Origin: Tubiluchus corallicola
Lineage: Eukaryota; Priapulida; Priapulimorpha; Priapulimorphida; Tubiluchidae
NCBI GenBank assembly: GCA_030141605.1
Contig: JAQGDQ010000012.1
Span: 494,001-558,000, forward strand
Length of the DNA: 64,000 bases
Direction of reading: 5' to 3'
Under the pieces are notes generated by a model. It had not been told where the DNA came from. It made no database searches and was given only the letters and a program-made list of their open reading frames with translations. Both the position numbers and the translations under genes were made by a program. Every line of letters starts with the position of its first letter. The first letter of the stretch is position 1. Below, in pieces: positions 20,236 to 33,304 of this stretch.

Positions 20236-23200
20236 TCATTTTCTTATAATCTCCTGGCTGTCAAATGCTGCATTCACATTGCTCTGTTTTTTGTCATCTT
20301 GTTTAACAGGGGTTTGTACATTTTCCACTTTCTTGTCCTCTAGCTCTAGTGGTTCTTCGACAATGTATTTTTTGCCAAAGAATTTATGCATCACAAACCA
20401 GTATATATGCCATATTCCTGTAAGTGCTGTCAGCTGTACTATTTGCAGAATTCCTGCAGTAAGTGGATAGGCAATTATGGTCCATTGGGTGTCCAGTGGA
20501 AACGTTTGAATAATTAACGTCAAACACAGTCCTACATGTTGCGTTCCAGTTTCTATGGCAATTGTACGGCAAGTTTTATGAGTCTGACGAAGGATCATGG
20601 CAAATACGTAACCGAGTACCCAACCAACTGGATTCTGGAGCGCCGCTGCAATGTAAAGGCCAACTGGTGATTCCCAAATCCATGATGGCCTCATCCGCCA
20701 TCTCATTCCTACTAAGCAGTAGATAATAAGTATGCTAAGCACACTTGATATCTGTTAAAAAGAAAAGTTAATGTGAAATTAACTATTTCGTAACTTTTTC
20801 AGATTCGGAAGTAGCAAGTTAATTTAAAGGATTAACAAAAAAATGGACCATCATGGCTTCTGTTTTTAAACTGTAATTCAGTAAAACACAAGTAAAGTAA
20901 AACACTGGAAATGTTTATGTGAATGTAGCAGACAGGACAGGTTAATTACGTATCTTTATTGAGATCCGAAATTGGAACAAAGATACAGAACTATGGTGCA
21001 CTGTAGGTTTCAGTAACAGAGGACCACCCACATCTGATCATGATGAGCAATTTTTTTTCATTTTTTGTGTCAAATTTTTAAACATTTATGTGATTACAGA
21101 GTCTTAAGTTTAATTAACACTCCGACATTGTAGACTTGTAGTCTCCATTTGAAATATTATATGAAATGTGTGGCTGTGTCTATCAGTCTGAGTAATATTG
21201 TGCTGTAATTTTTTGTAATCTATTTCAAAACAACAATAAAAACAATAAAGTATGTAACACCTGGACTGCTTATAATGTAATCCAATACACTAGATACTAT
21301 CAATTACATAATACAGGGAATAATGACTTTATTGCATTACATAATGTTAACATAGTATTTTAATAGCTAGTTTCAAAGATCGGATTAACATGTTTACAAG
21401 TCGGTTTGAGTTAAAAGAAATTTTGGAGTAATTTTACTACATTGCATTCATAAGTTAGGTGCTCAAAGTACATTGTTAAGTGCGAGCTAAATAGTAAAAT
21501 TTATAACTCTGCTTGACAACAGCTCATCAACTACCACAAAGACTTGCATTCAGATTTTTCGTTCTTTAAAATGCACGTGTACAATTAATAACTAAGATTA
21601 TATGATGTGATTGTTACTAGCAGGATTTATCTCAGCACATTAGAAAACATCTTCAGAAATTTTATTTTTATTTTATGAAGTATTTTGTGTTTCTATTTGG
21701 CAAAGGCAGAGAGTTAAGTGTCACATATTTGTCGTCAAGCATTTTCCTGATGTTTATATACTAAATATGTACTTCATAAAGTATGATGCAGACAATCTTT
21801 GTTTAACTTTTTTATTATAAAAGACAAATTACCATACTTACATTAGTTATCATTTTGGCATTTTGGGGTCGCTTCCATCGAACTATCATACCCAGTCCAA
21901 GAGGAACGAGAGTCATTGCTAAACCAATGATGATTTGTATATAAGGCACAGCTATTGTCAGCGTAGTCCAGCTGCGGCTGTAGATATACAAGTTCAGAGG
22001 CATCATGCCCAGTGCTGCTACTGTAGACACAATTGTCATCACTATGCTAAAAGCAATTGACATTACTCATTACTTAAGTGCAAGAACATTTTTCGTATCA
22101 ACTGCAGTTACGAGGACCAACACAAACTTGCATAAATGTGTGAAATTCACGGGCTTTACTAGTAAGAGAGTGCTTTGTGTAACATCACACTACATCAAGC
22201 TGGGCTGTGGATTCGGTCTCAAAAGCCTACTGACTCTGACTTCCGGAGTTCTTAAAATTATGACTCCGACACCAGCTTCTAACTTTAAGTATAGCATTTT
22301 ACTAACCATACCCAACCAATTCTGGTTGCTTTTAAATTAGGAACTTTAGGTAAAGGTAATATGGTATTTATGTTTATTATTTGTTTAAGGCAGAAGTATT
22401 TTAATTAACTATATTAAAAAAACTGAAAGTAAAGTATAAAAACTTCAAAACGGTCAACTGCAATAGCTGGTAATCATTAGTGGATGTTTTTTGTTATAAG
22501 CAATGAAGATTTTTATAGGCCAAACTGCCTATAGTAAGTGTATGTATGATTAGAAGACATATGGTGCTCAAGGTGTATATAAGTAGATAGCAGGTGTTTC
22601 GACAAAAAAGGTACATTTTTGAAAACAATAACAAGGGGATTAAGCTACTCTGCACATTGAGGGAGGATTTATTATTGTGCATTGATAGGCTTTCTTTAAT
22701 TAAGAGATCACAGTATCATTGCAAGCTTTAGTAACAATACTGAAATTAGCAGTATATCCAGAGGGAGAAATATGGTCATAAATGCTAGAAAGAGGCAGAT
22801 TTTTAATTTCTGATAAAACACCTAAATGTTCTTATATCCTTATTTTGAAATGTCTGGTACAGTTTGCTAAGCAGCATTGCAGCTGGAATGTAATAAAACT
22901 GTAATAAGGTATAGGTATGTTATCTTTAAATGAAAAGAAAGAACTTTTGAAAAGGGATTTATGTTGTGACATAGTATTGTCGTTGGGTTTGGTAAGGAAT
23001 GGTGTAATACAACATGTTATATACGCAGCACTGCAATACAATTATTGTTGTACTTTTGTAACTTTTAAGTTACCTGAGTGTAACATCTCCATTTGTCCAG
23101 TATGTGAATATGTTAGAAATAGCACCACCTGGACACGTTGCGAGCAAAAGTACTCCTAGAGCATATGTTGACTCGATGTGCAGCAAGTGCGCCACTCCAA

Positions 23201-25641
23201 ATGCGCCTGCTGGTAGCAGAACAAACTGAGACACCATACCAATAATAACACCTAAAATAGGGAAAAACAACATGATCACAGTTTTGTGAACCAAACGTTT
23301 GAGATCCTCATACAGATATACAGTACTGCTTGATTATTTGGCATATTTGCTAACTCTGTTGTATACATGTCTATCACTGCTACTAGCTAAAATATGATAT
23401 CGTTTGCTGTAAGCATAATTAAACATTTGAAGTTACTTCAAGAAAAGTTCAGAGCTTATTTCAAGTTGTGCAGCACAGAGTGACTAAAACGTGTATATGT
23501 AAGTATACGTGTAGTAGTAACCCAAGAAAAATTAAAGTATCAGTATTAATGAGTATAAGCCCAGATTTAACTTCTGGATTTACGGAGATAGGAAATTGTT
23601 TACTGTAACTTATAGAAATGTTGTATAATTGCATTTATTTCTCAGGACTTGGTTATTGAAAAAGGGCGAAGGCAACAAAAACCTAGAGAGGAATGTTTAT
23701 GTGAATTCTGTCAACCAAATAACTTTATAGAGGACGAGGAACATTTTATTCTTAGGTGTAAAAAAACTGGACTGACACACGTAAATTACATAAGTTGAAA
23801 ACTGTAGCTTTTCTGATCTAGTGCACAATTTTGATAGAATACATAAAATTCTCAGAATGTCTACTTTGTATACAAATATGCTTTAAAATTCACTTCTTTT
23901 TGATTCTTTTGTGAATGTGATAAAATAGTTTCTACGGTCATTGTAATATGCATTCTGACACTACAAAGTACACACATCATTGTAGTACGCTTTCCGTAAA
24001 TTTTTGTTAATTGTAAAAATTGATCTGCTGTAGTGAAATCTACTACATTTTATGGACTATGGATTTGTAGATTATGGAGAATAAATCTACTACTGCTGCT
24101 GGTGGTGGTACTACTACTGCTGCTGTTGCTGCTGCTGCTACTACTACTACTTCAACACAAACTTCTTATCTACATGCCTAAATTTTTTCAATGAAATTTT
24201 AACATCAGTGATTATTAAATATTATCGCTAATGCACATTAATTTACACCCTAAATACATGTACTTTCAGCTTCCTTGCAACTTTTGTCTGACTTGTACAG
24301 CAGTGACCCGCAATACGTTAGAATGTTCAAAGTTTCGGTTTGGTTGTTCATTTTGCTTCTGTATTTTCATCTGTTTCCAAACAGTTAAAAATCTGCAATA
24401 TTTGAAATGTATACTGTTCAAGCACATGCATTCATTTCTGACAGAAAATAAAAAAATATTTTTGGTTATCTAATTTGATTGCATTGTAGATCAGGCGTCA
24501 ATTTTTTTTACTTTAAAAATGTCCATGTTTATAATTATTACTATATTAATACTGCAATTAGTAGATTTTTGCTAACATATAACCCATGCTAGTGGTAGTC
24601 CATGCATGAGATCACGCGTTTTGTCATAGCTGTCTGTGTGTTGTGTCTGTCCGCGTAATAAAATGAAAACGGTTTAAGCTGTAGTCACCAAATTTGGCAG
24701 AGGGATAGGTCTGGGTAACACCTGGGAACACGTTGCTTTTCATCTCAAATGGTGAAACGCCATGAACATGAGGTTCAAAAAAGGTTTGAATTAACTTTTG
24801 CAGGCCTGTAGTCATATTGCTTTAAAACTCTTATTGCTATGTCAACCAGCATGTAATAACAGATCAGTCGAAGTAATTTTTTGCCATAGTGACTTCATGT
24901 GAGGGCATGTTTTGCATCTGCATTCACTGTCCTCTAGTTGTTCTTTTTAGAGTTTTATTTCTGCATTTGTAATTAGTATCTTATTATATAGCATTATAAT
25001 ATTATTTGATCTCATCAAGTGATGTGGTGCATGAGACGGCAAGTAAGTAGCGTTGCACATCTACATATTGAGTGTCAAGCTTTGTTATTGTAATCTGAAA
25101 TTTGCCCTGTGCTGTCTGTTCATAGATGGAATTATGCTTAGTTGTGACCTTAACTTGACCTTGACTGCTAATTGGTCGTTGATCATGCAATCACTGGCAT
25201 GTTTCAACTCATCTTTCCTCTTTTCTAAAGCTTTACGTTTAGTATATAACTATACAGTAAATTAACCCTCTTTCAATAACCTCTTTCAGTAGACATTATT
25301 TGTAAATACAATAACATATATACATACAGAAACATAGAAGACAAATATTTTTGCCTATACACACTATCATTCAGTTACTAAAGTGTAACAGGTTTTAACT
25401 ATGTAGTGATGCACTTAAATTTACCTGTTGGTGGCTTCACGTGTTTCCATACCTCAACGAGCGTCATTGTGCAGCCCATGCCAAACGTAGCTATGACGAC
25501 AGTCAAAATGGAAAGAACATCTGTCGTCTGCTTGAGCCTGTACAGCAGCAGTGCCTCATCATCCTCTTCTAAAACGTTTTCAGTTGCATTTGAATTGTTG
25601 AAATGTTCTACTGTTGTAGTAAATTCACCCAGCTCGTCCAT
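20236..25641 (-). CDS. SLC10-type sodium/bile acid symporter, copy A
   Basis: Complete four-exon gene, 371 residues. Exons: 25641-25425, 23251-23074, 22046-21842, 20751-20236; all introns GT-AG. SLC10 landmarks are present: CPGGAISN (about residues 112-119) and ALGMMPLNLYIYSR, plus RTIAIETGTQ with ETGTQ at 267-271. In this family the CPGG-SN and ETG-Q segments line the sodium sites. The N-terminus has NNS and NAT sequons before the first membrane segment, consistent with an extracellular N-terminus, and the C-terminus is a short charged cytoplasmic tail. Vertebrate members carry bile acids or sulphated steroids; the substrate here is unknown. Copy B (34295-37727) has the same exon phases and identical lengths of exons 2 and 3 (178 and 205 bp). 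The start is the only ATG before the conserved first membrane segment. Confidence 0.95.
23649..23775 (+). mobile_element. LINE C-terminal zinc-finger-like fragment
   Basis: Antisense in intron 1 of SLC10 copy A. The plus strand reads VIEKGRRQQKPREE followed by CLCEFC and, after an acidic stretch, EEHFILRC. This C-x2-C...H-x4-C block following an I-E-x-G-R segment is the typical extreme C-terminus of several invertebrate non-LTR retrotransposon proteins. Only this piece remains. Confidence 0.6.
24085..24152. repeat. Trinucleotide microsatellite (CTA/CTG)n
   Basis: Mixed run of CTA, CTG, GTG and TTG triplets in intron 1 of SLC10 copy A. Not coding. Confidence 0.8.
24620..24810. repeat. Possible dispersed repeat
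   Basis: Contains GTCTGTCCGCGTAATAAAATG followed by a segment starting CACCAAATTTGGCAGAGGGA. Similar TCTGTC... CACCAAATTTGG segments are familiar from interspersed repeats of invertebrate genomes. This is recalled resemblance only; no second copy was found in the window. Confidence 0.3.
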
Positions 25642-27307
25642 GTTGTCTAGTGAACTTACTGCATCAACTGAGACGTGCTGGCACTAACTGGATAAACGAG
25701 GGTCGGCTGGTCTACTAGCGTCCCTGTAGCCCAATAAGCCATTTGATGGGCTGGATTAAACTAGTTGTGGTTGTGCGCCCTTTGTTTACCTGTAATGCCC
25801 AGAACAATGCTTCGCGCCGTAAAACTGTCGTTACTACAAGAAGATTCTTCGATTGCAAACTTGTATCTTTAATAACTCACTAAACAAGTTAGCTAGCTAG
25901 TAATTAAAGTTATATATCACGTATTTTTTATTATATACAGCTGCTCCAAGAACTATCGTGTCTTGTCAAACAATACAAGTAGGTCTACATTGCTGAACGC
26001 CTGCGTGGACTAGTTAAAGACGAATGGAGCTAAATTATTTGTCCCTGACTGAATGAATGCATACTTCAGCGCTTGAATGGAAGGTTCTAGCGTTGACTTT
26101 GAACTAGACAACAGACAATGAAATTGTCTTATAATTCATTGGTGGCCTTTACCTATTTGCTGCTTTACAAAAAATGCCTCTTATTAGAATATATACTTTT
26201 CGACTATCTTAAACTACAAAAGCACTGAAACAGTATGTTGGTGACGTACAGTCTTTGGCTGAAAAAAATCTTGTTGAAGAATATGTTTGAGTGTTCTGAA
26301 GTCTTCTATATAATTCACGACTCTGCAAGTTGAGATGGAATGCAACAACATAGCGCACCCAATGCAGATAAGTTGTGGCAGGACCAGAACTTATTTACTT
26401 ATCAATAATGATTTTCTTGTATATGAGGCATTGAACCAACACAGGTTGACTCAGCCATGTTTGAATGTGTATGCATTTCTCGAACATAGTAAATACCTAT
26501 TGACACTGCAACAGATGAAACTGCTGAGAATAATTAATGAACACAGAGGTCACTCATCTATTCAGTAACTGAGCTAGACGTTGCTTAACTTCATTTGCTA
26601 AGCACACAATAACAACTCGGTATTTGTTTCACTATTAGTTCAGTCCTGGAGATGCGTAATGCCATTTTTCGTTATTGTCTTCATCATCGTCATCACCATC
26701 ATCAGTATAATAAATTTATGTCACTGAGATGTTGTAAGTTGATTCAGAATTATCATTATTATAAAGACCATGATTATCCTCTATAATTAAACTGAAAAAA
26801 AAACTGCAAGGAGATTTGAAATCAAACTACTACATACTTGTGTGAATAAGCCGACAGTTATAATCTAGCTTTTTTGGTCACTTTAATAGCTGGCTAAAGG
26901 TCTAATATTGTGAAAACATTAGGAAGGTAGGAAGCCAAATTTATGTATTATTAGCCTGAATTATATAGCTATGTCAACATTGTAGTATATGCTCTTGATC
27001 TGAGTTTACCACAGTTCTAACCTATTATGTAACCTTTGACATTTCATGTTCTGCTATGTTATGTCAGACAGAGACAACCTTAGAAATAGTGCTACCTAAG
27101 CATCTGCCCTTTCCGAAAGATTTTTAGGGTGCGACAGACAGACAGACAAACAAAGCAAAACAGTTATTCTGACAATTGCCTTTTGATATTCGTATCATTT
27201 AGAACTTTGAAGTGACTCAGTGATGAATGGCCTAGCCATGTTTGTTACTATTCGTGTCAGCTATTTTCTTTCTGTACATGAGTGCCAACAACTTTTTATT
27301 GCTCCAG
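25642..27307. other. Intergenic region between divergent genes
   Basis: Separates the start of SLC10 copy A (minus) from the first coding exon of the plus-strand gene. It should hold both promoters, and perhaps a 5' UTR exon of the plus gene, because an acceptor-like CTCCAG sits directly before its ATG. A 77-codon frame at 26335 has no recognised similarity and no clear splice partner. A GACAGACAGACA microsatellite lies near 27133. Confidence 0.4.
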
Positions 27308-30300
27308 ATGAGGGACAGGAGAGATTTTTCGTATTCAGGCTCAGGGAGAGAAAATTTTAAAAAGCCTGATGTTGGTGATAATGATGACGATGATGATGAT
27401 TACAGTGATAATAAGATATGCATGTAGGTATTACGATGAAAGTAAGACTTGTTTCATGGAATTGTATATTGTCAGTCAGTTGTTACAAAAGTTTTTTCAT
27501 TACAAGACCTTAATTATTTTAGTGGCTTGTTCAAGTACCAAAAATGAAACTTTGTATAAAAAGAGCTATAAACTATTGTTGTGAATTGCTAAGGTTAATG
27601 TCTCTTCTCAAAACATTGTTATATAACTGTGTGTGATTGGCTTCTTAAAAGTAATCTAAGTTGATTTTCTTGCAGTAGGTGGAAAGCTGCAGCTGTTGAG
27701 AATGAAAGTGATGTAATTGAAAATGAGGCAAACGAAACTTTAGATACGAAGCTGAAACTGAATGGTGAGAATACAAAATTTACAGAAAATTTCAATTTGT
27801 TGTTTCTGAACTTCATGTGTCATGAAATGTTATTATTCTTGTAAAAACTATAGTAAAATTTATTTTCATACTTTACATTAAAAAAATGTTACTGGCATTT
27901 TTTACAAGTGATGGTGTCTAGGAAGTAGGAAGATAATCATTTGAAAAACACTTGTCGTTATTTTTGCCTAATTTTAAGGCATCTTAAGCATGTTGATAGC
28001 AGATGTTTGGTCAGCATGATTTGTAAATCTGCTTATACATTTTCTTCACTTATCTGTTTTTAGATTTACCATACATGTAATACATTGAACCGAAAAGTTA
28101 AGTAATTTTTAGCTTGAGATATTCTGAAATTTGGTGTTATAGTCAGAAATTATGTACCATCCACGCATTTAGGTATCAGAAGTTATATTTCACTTTTTTG
28201 TGTGCTAGTACTCAATAGTAAAACATTATATCAAGTTTTCAATCTAATTGAAATGTATATTTGCTAGAAAAAGAAGTTGCAGAATTGGAAGAGCTAAGTT
28301 TAGTAGACAGTATTCTACAAAAAGCTCATATAACAAGGACCAACTTTCCTAAACAGGTATGTTACATTTTTTACTTTTTCACATTTATTTGATGATACAA
28401 AAGTATTATCAATACATACATAAGTATCAAAAAGTATAACATATTAATGTAACTTATAGCACTGTAAACCAAAACAACATTGCAAAAGTAAAAAAGACAA
28501 AAATGTAGCTAATATTAACACAAGCTAACGTACAAAGTCGAATAGTAGAAAAAATAGTTAAACCAGTTGTTTTTACACATGCTTAAGAAAGTCTTAGTGA
28601 ACATGCTTTTCCAATACATTTTTTCCAGAGTAGTGGAGGAACACTGGTATATGAGCTTTTAGAAGACACCACTATGGATCAGTGTGGAAGGACACCATTT
28701 GTAACTGACATGAATCATTGTGCAAAGGTGCCTGGGCTAACCACTGGTACAACTGAAGACATGTTGAGTGTAACTCATTTACCAAACCTAAGTGTGAAAA
28801 CAGCGGGCGCTCATTTAGATGAAGATGTTGTAGTTATTGCAAAATCCCAGTTGACTGATTTAGTGGCAGCTTTGCATTTAAACTCAAAGGAGTCTAAGTA
28901 TCTTACGACTTCGGAGACTGAAATCTTATGTAATGAACGCAAGAGAAGTCGACACTGGTCTACTAAGGTACACAAATCGCTTTCAGGTAACTATTTGAGC
29001 AGCGCTTCAAAGAGAAATGGTAAAGTGCCACCTGTTACACAAAAGCAGAAAATCTATGGACAGGGATTAGCGACAGGGTTATCAATGTCTAGTGAGGTGA
29101 AGCACTTAGAAAACAAACAAGCACCTAGCTCTGACCGTCATCATTTATCAAAGTCAGCTAGTCGTAGTAGACCGACTTACATGGATAGTGTTATACGATC
29201 CACTGATTATACACGTGTACATACAAAATCAAGAAATAAACTAAAGACATCAGCACCTATTATCAAAACCAAAAAGTCTACCACTTCAGCAGGTAGATGT
29301 TTTACGGATCATACAAGCATTGGTCAATCTAAGAAAGTTGAGTGTTCTGTGGAAACTGTTATTTCTTCTATGGGAGACACTACTCCAATCAAAAGCAAAG
29401 CGTAAGTTGAAATTTAAAGGAAATGAGTATGGTTTAGCTCCGTTATATCAATAAATGTGTTGCTGCAGTTCAGAAGTTATAAACATTACTTTTACAGGAG
29501 CAAAGTATGTTTAGTGTTAGAAAAAAAATATATATAAAATGTATTTGCTCATGCTAAATAAATCAACTATTATAGCTTTTATAAGATACTAACTAAACTC
29601 TGCAAAAGAATTTTACCCATAATCACACAGTGACAACCAACCAGTGCCTCATCCACATACACTACATTACATCAACTGCGCCATACCACCCATCACCTGC
29701 ACAACACATCACCCACACTACAATATGTGCAATATTACCCCACACAGCAATACACCACACCATCAAAATATGCCCACCACATCACACCATATGCACAGCA
29801 CCATATCCACTTCACCACACCACTCCATTCCACCCCACCCCATTCCACTGCCGGTGCCACCACATTGACAACAATGGCAAAAACGATGTTAAAGACAACA
29901 ACAACATCACCAGCAACAGCGAAAACAGCAGTCTCATGAAACCTTGCAAAAACATTTTATGAACAATCAAAACTGGGTGAATTTACAAATGATCTTAGAT
30001 CCATCTATTGATGATCATTAATGTGTGAACATCCTACATAGTGTTCGTGTACTATCCTTGCACTGTAATAGACTGTTAGACATCACTGTATTTTCCTAAT
30101 GCGAAGTCACCAGCTTTCACTGAAGCAGAGGTTACAGGCGGAATATATTGGAATGACATCAGAACAATGTAATGCGTTGCTATAGTTTAAAAGTGAGACT
30201 CTTCCAAAATTGAACCTCCAATTCACACAGCCATTCCTGCTGGTGCACGCATTCTAAAAAGTGACCTATATCATCATGTAGCTCAGTTTCTCCTTTCAAA

Positions 30301-33300
30301 GAACTGCAAAACCATCCACACCATGCTATGCCACATCATCCATGCCAGACAGTGCCTCTGCCACTGTCGCCACCACGGTGATGTCTATAGTGACAATGAT
30401 GATGACAAGAAAAGCAGCAACAGTAACAAAAACAACAACCTATTGAAACCATGCAACCCCTTAACAGGTACAAGTGTAACTGCTGGTAGTTTGATGCTGA
30501 AGCATAGTCTGTAGGCAGAATATAATAATTATGATGTCACTATATGGTTTGCGCCTATACTTTTACCAGCGATAAATCTCAAGAATATTATCTTGTTCTT
30601 TTAGGCCATGATGAAAGTTGCCGAAAAAGAGACCCAATCGTCGTGTAGCCCAGTTCTTTATCTTTTCATAGAACTGTATATGTTTCCCTTGAAGGCCCCC
30701 CACTGGGCACCTTGACAACGTTTTTCTACATGGCGCTCCCTCAAAATCCAGAAAATCTGGAGGTTGGGTCAGCAAAAATGCCTGTTGTTGGAAGCCGTCG
30801 GTTTCCTGCGACACCTAAATAGCCGTACTACACCGACAGTTGAACAGGCTGTCCAACATTGCACGCACCGTCTCTGCACATTCCCAGTCTTTCAAATAAG
30901 GATATGTTTTGTAAAAAATGGGTGAAAATGGTCATGTTTGGAGGTTTTTCACTCCCTGTTCCTCCTGGCAGCCACGGCTCAAAAAATAAACAATCCATGA
31001 GACAACACTAGATTTAGACTTTTCGTTTGATATTTAGATCACCGAAAATGGTGCAATCGTTGAAGCTGCAGCCTTGAATGTTACACATAAATCCAGATAC
31101 CAGCAGAATTCATATATAGTTGGATTTACTTACGTTTTTGTTTATATGCAGAGATAATCAGTTTGATTACAAGTTGTTTGAGGAACTTAAACATCACTTG
31201 TCTATGTATGCAAAACTGAGAAAAAAGCTGTCAACAACCTTTACGTCAGATCCTTGTTCAGAAGCACTGACATTCTGGCACAATTTAGAACAGGAGGTAA
31301 ATATCTAAATATTTATAAACTGAAATAACGTTATGGAAAACCCACAACTTACTATGTTACCATTTTGCTAGTTTTATATGTTTCCTGTATGGAATAGTCT
31401 TACATTCGTGGTTTCATAGTTTCTCTATTCTGTGATTTTTGCTAAAAATTTAGCTCGTGTCAAATTTTGTTATTTTATGAAACACAAAGTCTTAGTTACA
31501 TTATGAGCTATGGGGCCATCCACATATAATAATATCAAGCTTAGGGTAAGCAGGTGGCTGGAGAAGTGATAATGCCATTGTAATGCAAGGTAGGTAGGTG
31601 ATTTAGTCATGATATCGTTATCTGACTTGATGTTTTTTCACAGGTGTGTTGTGCTGAAAGCTTGATATCGTTATATGATATGTGGATGGCCCCTATGGAA
31701 CAGTCCATGCAACCAGTTAAGAGCCTTCCAGTGGGGATCCAACTGGCAATGCATTTCCTACATTTAGTATCTCTTGCGTCAAAAACCTGTTCAGATTTTA
31801 TTCATAATAGGTTGTGTTTTACAGATAATTTCCCCAAGTAATGTCATATTATTGCAAAACTTGAAAAGAAGTATTGAAGCTCCATTACTCCATGCATAAA
31901 TTCATAGCTGCTATGAACTGCAGTCTATTAAACTATTAAACTATTACATTCTTTGATAATATTTGGTGGTTATCACTTATTACTCCCGATTAATTAGTAC
32001 ATGTGTTTTACCTCTTACTAAAGATATCGTAACAGATTAACAGCACATATTAAGAAGTTGGTATAGTTTTTCAAGTACAGATTTTGTTCAATTGTGGTAA
32101 GAACTTATTTTTAGAAATATATTGAATATATAATGGAAATTATCAAACATTAACTTACATGAATAACAATTCAGATTATTGTAAAGGTTCATATCTGTGA
32201 TTTGAATATGTTAATGTTGTGCTTGATCTTTACAGGATTTACACATCAAGAATTTTTCAGTATTATCTCGAGAGCCTGAACAAATTTTGGTTGATATGAA
32301 AGGTATGCCATAGCTTTTCTCTCAAAATGCCTAATTCTTTACAGGTGGCCTCAGTGTTTACCTGCCTGAGAGGATTAATAATGACTTACCCACAGAATCG
32401 ATAAAAGATGCCTAAAAAAGGCAAATTTGGCAAACTGCTATGAATGACAGCAGGCCTAAGCAAAATAATAGCGAAAATTATCACGTTATAATCAACTGTG
32501 ACAAAAATAAATAATTATACATGAACAACTGTTATGTGGTAATGAAACAAGCCAACTTTCTTATTTATATTAGTCGACTAATATGTTTTTCTTTTATTAC
32601 TGAACTACATTTATTACAGGTTTTGCAATGCAGAAGCAATTAATATATAGCAACTTGACTGACCTTAATAATTTTGTCGATGTCATGTTTGAACTTGAGC
32701 ATATCTACATTCAGCACAAAGCCATATGCCATCTTGCAAAATTGCTGGCAGTATCAGATAAGACCAGGTAATTTGAAATGTGTCTAGTTTGAAATTAAAA
32801 ATATAAATGATGCATGTATTGATGTAATTGATTTTTATTGATGCAGTTAATCAATAAGTGAAGATTTTTATGAAGTGTTTGCATTGTATGCTTGCTGGCA
32901 CTGTATTATGTATAAAGAAATTACCTCATCTTTGTTTTATTCTGACTAAATATGCAACTTTTCTGAGGTTAAAGTGGGTTTTACCTAATTTAAAAAGTAT
33001 ATTCAGAGTTGTTCAGAGTTAAAAGAAAAAATAGCATAAAGTAAGGTAAATTTTTTTATTAAACTAAAGCATTATCGTTACATCAAGAATCAACAGCAAG
33101 GTAACATAGTGCTCTTAAATATAGCATGTTAAACAGGGTTTTACTTTCTGTAGTAATAGCTGCTGTGTCTCAAAAACTGTGTATGTCATTTTCATTTAGT
33201 CATTTAATTTCCTGTTTTTTAGCTTGGACCATGAATGGTTAAGAGTATTGTTTGGAGTAGCTACATATAAAGGTCGATTCTTGCCTTCATCATTGCTGGA

Positions 33301-33304
33301 ATAA
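27308..33304 (+). CDS. Unrecognised eight-exon gene, 502-residue protein
   Basis: Exons: 27308-27423, 27676-27764, 28268-28356, 28629-29401, 31152-31296, 32236-32302, 32620-32767, 33223-33304. All introns are GT-AG, the phase is kept throughout and the total is 503 codons including TAA. The N-terminus has an Asp run (residues about 26-31) and a charged helix-like stretch rich in Glu. Residues 99-356, mostly one exon, are Ser/Thr/Lys-rich and probably disordered. Residues 357-502 look compact and helical (EELKHHLSMYAKLRKKL, FELEHIYIQHKAICHLAKLL) and end WLRVLFGVATYKGRFLPSSL. No signal peptide or membrane segment is seen. I do not recognise the family; a scaffold or cytoskeletal role is only a guess. 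The ATG follows an acceptor-like CAG, so a 5' UTR intron or a missing upstream exon is possible. AATAAA signals occur near 33541-33560. Confidence 0.8.
29630..30830. repeat. C/A-rich tract and two diverged copies of one repeat in an intron
   Basis: Inside the 1.75-kb fourth intron of the plus-strand gene. 29640-29860 is almost free of G and made of CAC, CCA and CAT words. Two diverged copies of a unit follow (about 29810-30310 and 30312-30700). Both run in the same order: CA-rich start, then ATGAAACCTTGCAA or TTGAAACCATGCAA, then GGCGGAATATA or GGCAGAATATA, then ATGTAGCTCAGTT or GTGTAGCCCAGTT. Open frames here follow from the low complexity and are not genes. Confidence 0.6.
31512..31693. mobile_element. 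MITE with GGGGCCATCCACATAT terminal repeats
   Basis: 182-bp element in the fifth intron of the plus-strand gene. The left end GGGGCCATCCACATAT is repeated in inverse at the right end (ATATGTGGATGGCCCC), and the inverted repeat extends inward to ATATCAAGCTT with gaps. TAT stands directly outside both ends (31509-31511, 31694-31696), a candidate 3-bp target duplication. No coding capacity. Confidence 0.75.

Noticed and set aside
20222-20470. 82-codon plus-strand frame
   Set aside because: Antisense shadow of the last exon of SLC10 copy A.
26335-26568. 77-codon plus-strand frame between the divergent genes
   Set aside because: No good donor in frame leading to the 27308 exon, and no recognised similarity.
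29630-29962. Three overlapping plus-strand frames rich in His, Pro and Thr
   Set aside because: Created by a G-poor C/A tract lying in an intron; all three frames are open for the same compositional reason.
31644-31841. 65-codon plus-strand frame that could be an extra exon of the 502-residue protein gene
   Set aside because: It begins inside the right end of the 182-bp MITE, and the flanking exons (ending 31296 and starting 32236) already join in phase.
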